A stretch of 64,000 nt of DNA from positions 1,054,001-1,118,000 of the forward strand of contig NZ_CP108383.1 in NCBI RefSeq assembly GCF_035958815.1. The letters are read 5' to 3'. Below the pieces are notes generated by a model, which was given only the letters and a program-made list of their open reading frames with translations, did not search any database and was not told the DNA's origin. Source of the stretch: Nocardia sp. NBC_01327. GTDB taxonomy: Bacteria > Actinomycetota > Actinomycetes > Mycobacteriales > Mycobacteriaceae. The translations under genes and the position numbers were made by a program. Positions 62,996 to 64,000 of the stretch are shown here, in pieces (position 1 is the first letter of the stretch; the number at the start of each line of letters is the position of its first letter).

Positions 62996-63075
62996 TCGGG
63001 CAGGGATCAGTCCTGAGACGAACCAGCACGATGCGACCTCCGAGTCGGCCACACCGTGATGCCTCGAATCAGGAC

Positions 63076-63492
63076 CTATTCCGTGCCGTCAGGAGGAATT
63101 TCGGGCAGCCCTTCGCTGGCCCGCAACTTCTCCGCCATGGAGGTGAGGAGGTTCTGAGATTCCTCGGAGAGATCGAACGCCCTACTCGACAGACGACGGA
63201 GTCCATAGCCCTGCAGCTGGGACAACAGCTCGAGATCATGGTCGATCTTGGCTGCGTAGATGTCGTTGAAGAAGTAGTCCGGTTTGACCTTGAAGAACTT
63301 CGCCAGCGCAGCCACCGTCTCATCTGAGGGGTTCGTGCGCTGTCCCGACCGCAACTGCGAGAGATACGGTTTCGAGATCGGATGGCCGGAGGCCGTCAAT
63401 GCGGCCGCCACCTCTGCGTTGGTGTGCGGCTTTCGCCCCGGGGGATGCACGGTTTCGAACAGCTTGTTCAGCCGCGCCGCGAAATCAGCCAT
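63076..63492 (-). CDS. espR: EspR-like nucleoid-associated HTH protein
   Basis: 138 residues. The N-terminal half is very like M. tuberculosis EspR: FAARLNKLFETVHPPGRKPH, TNAEVAAALTASGH, then KPYLSQLRSGQRTNPSDETV AALAKFFKVKPDYF. This is an XRE helix-turn-helix (residues 24-68). The C-terminal helices (residues 83-126) match the dimerisation part. EspR binds many sites, bridges DNA and controls cell-wall and secretion genes. Here it faces the GSA/ImmA/membrane gene set. ATG at 63492 set by homology. Symbol by similarity; a paralogue is possible. Confidence 0.88.
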   Translation of the reverse strand: MADFAARLNKLFETVHPPGRKPHTNAEVAAALTASGHPISKPYLSQLRSGQRTNPSDETVAALAKFFKVKPDYFFNDIYAAKIDHDLELLSQLQGYGLRRLSSRAFDLSEESQNLLTSMAEKLRASEGLPEIPPDGTE

Positions 63493-63853
63493 TGTGAGCC
63501 GCCCAATTCCCTTCGCTGTACTAACAGTCGTTATCTCGGATACGTATCATTGATATTAGCGGCTCAGTAACTGAAAACCTACGCCTGATCCGCGATTTCC
63601 TTGAAGCTTCTAGGCGGTGATCCGGTGAACCGGCCGTGGCTTGGGTGTTTGCGGGCCAGCGCCACCGTTCTTGCGGAGGGCTTAAGAGTCCCGGTTCTGG
63701 CCCGTCGCGAAGGTCTTCCACGACGGGCCGTCGGTAACCCTAAGATAGCTGACGTCTCATCTTCTTGTCTGTAGCGGAGTTTGTGTGGCGTACGCCACGT
63801 TTCACGACAAGTGGGATGAACGTTCAACCTAGGCCGAAAATGATTGAAGTGAC
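63493..63853. other. Upstream region of the EspR-like gene and 3' region of fadA5
   Basis: 361 bases without a supported gene. AT-rich 63520-63570 with the palindrome GATACGTATC (63539-63548), probably the promoter of the EspR-like gene. A second perfect palindrome GTGGCGTACGCCAC lies at 63786-63799, and CGGGCCAG/CTGGCCCG arms around 63645-63705 could end fadA5 transcription. Confidence 0.5.

Positions 63854-64000
<147 letters not shown>

Larger units (their letters stand above)
62347..63075. other. 730-base gene-free region between two converging genes
   Basis: Clearly less GC-rich than the rest, with no believable gene on either strand. The left half (62540-62850) has repeated TTGTGC/GCACAA words; the right part (62900-63000) has stable hairpins. 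Convergent gaps in this window are otherwise under 250 bases. Confidence 0.75.

Noticed and set aside
62881..63010. tRNA gene in the hairpin-rich region
   Set aside because: Stems do not form a cloverleaf and there is no TpsiC-like GGTTCRA box.

Overview
The window is GC-rich actinobacterial DNA with tight operons, many 1-4 base gene overlaps and frequent GTG starts. The gene content (two steroid regulons of KstR and KstR2 type, an EspR-like protein, a MgtA-type mannosyltransferase, a MoxR/DUF58 cluster) points to a mycolic-acid actinomycete, most likely Nocardia or a close relative. No rRNA, tRNA, prophage, transposase or CRISPR array was seen.

The backbone is a cholesterol/steroid degradation island. 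(1) 1-1431: the end of the side-chain operon (chsH1, ltp2). (2) 13785-19786: chsH3 and kstD on the minus strand, divergent from hsaE-hsaG-hsaF. (3) 23314-28637: the ring A/B operon hsaA-hsaD-hsaC-hsaB on the minus strand, divergent from kshA and a small Cys-rich partner. (4) 33599-44519: ring C/D genes fadD3-echA-fadE31-fadE32-fadE33 (minus), divergent from fadE30-ipdF, then an unknown gene, kstR2 and fadA6. (5) 53598-58916: echA20-ipdA-ipdB-ipdC (minus) divergent from two SDR genes. (6) 63854-64000: the C-terminus of fadA5. Together KshA and KstD open the sterol nucleus, HsaABCD take it to HIP (the C/D-ring propionate) plus a hydroxydienoate, HsaEFG finish the dienoate, and FadD3/IpdF/FadE30-33/EchA20/IpdABC/FadA6 degrade HIP. 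KstR-type operators (TnnAACnnGTTnnA) lie at the kstD/hsaE and hsaA/kshA junctions, and KstR2-type operators (AnCAAGnnCTTGnT) at fadD3/fadE30, kstR2 and echA20/SDR.

Between these blocks lie accessory segments. 1490-13670 holds a TetR/oxidoreductase pair with matching operators, mgtA plus a UDP-sugar dehydrogenase, a MoxR/DUF58/DUF4129 membrane cluster and an AraC regulator. 19867-23196 holds regulators and an oxidoreductase. 28634-33218 holds DUF985, DUF427, an amino acid permease, a YbjQ-like protein and an MFS exporter. 44819-53395 holds a decayed multicopper oxidase, a uracil permease, a RodA-like protein, a CtaG-like protein, a zinc-type CDF exporter, a phosphoesterase and an SDR.

The most unusual segment is 59399-63492, between the last steroid SDR and fadA5. 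It encodes an exported protein built of GSAxx pentapeptides, an ImmA/IrrE-type metallopeptidase, a multi-pass membrane protein, and a converging EspR-like DNA-binding protein. The last two are separated by a gene-free stretch of about 730 bp with seven TTGTGC/GCACAA hexamers followed by stable hairpins. Two related REP/BIME-like hairpin elements (14884-14966 and 50285-50381) are a second noteworthy feature.
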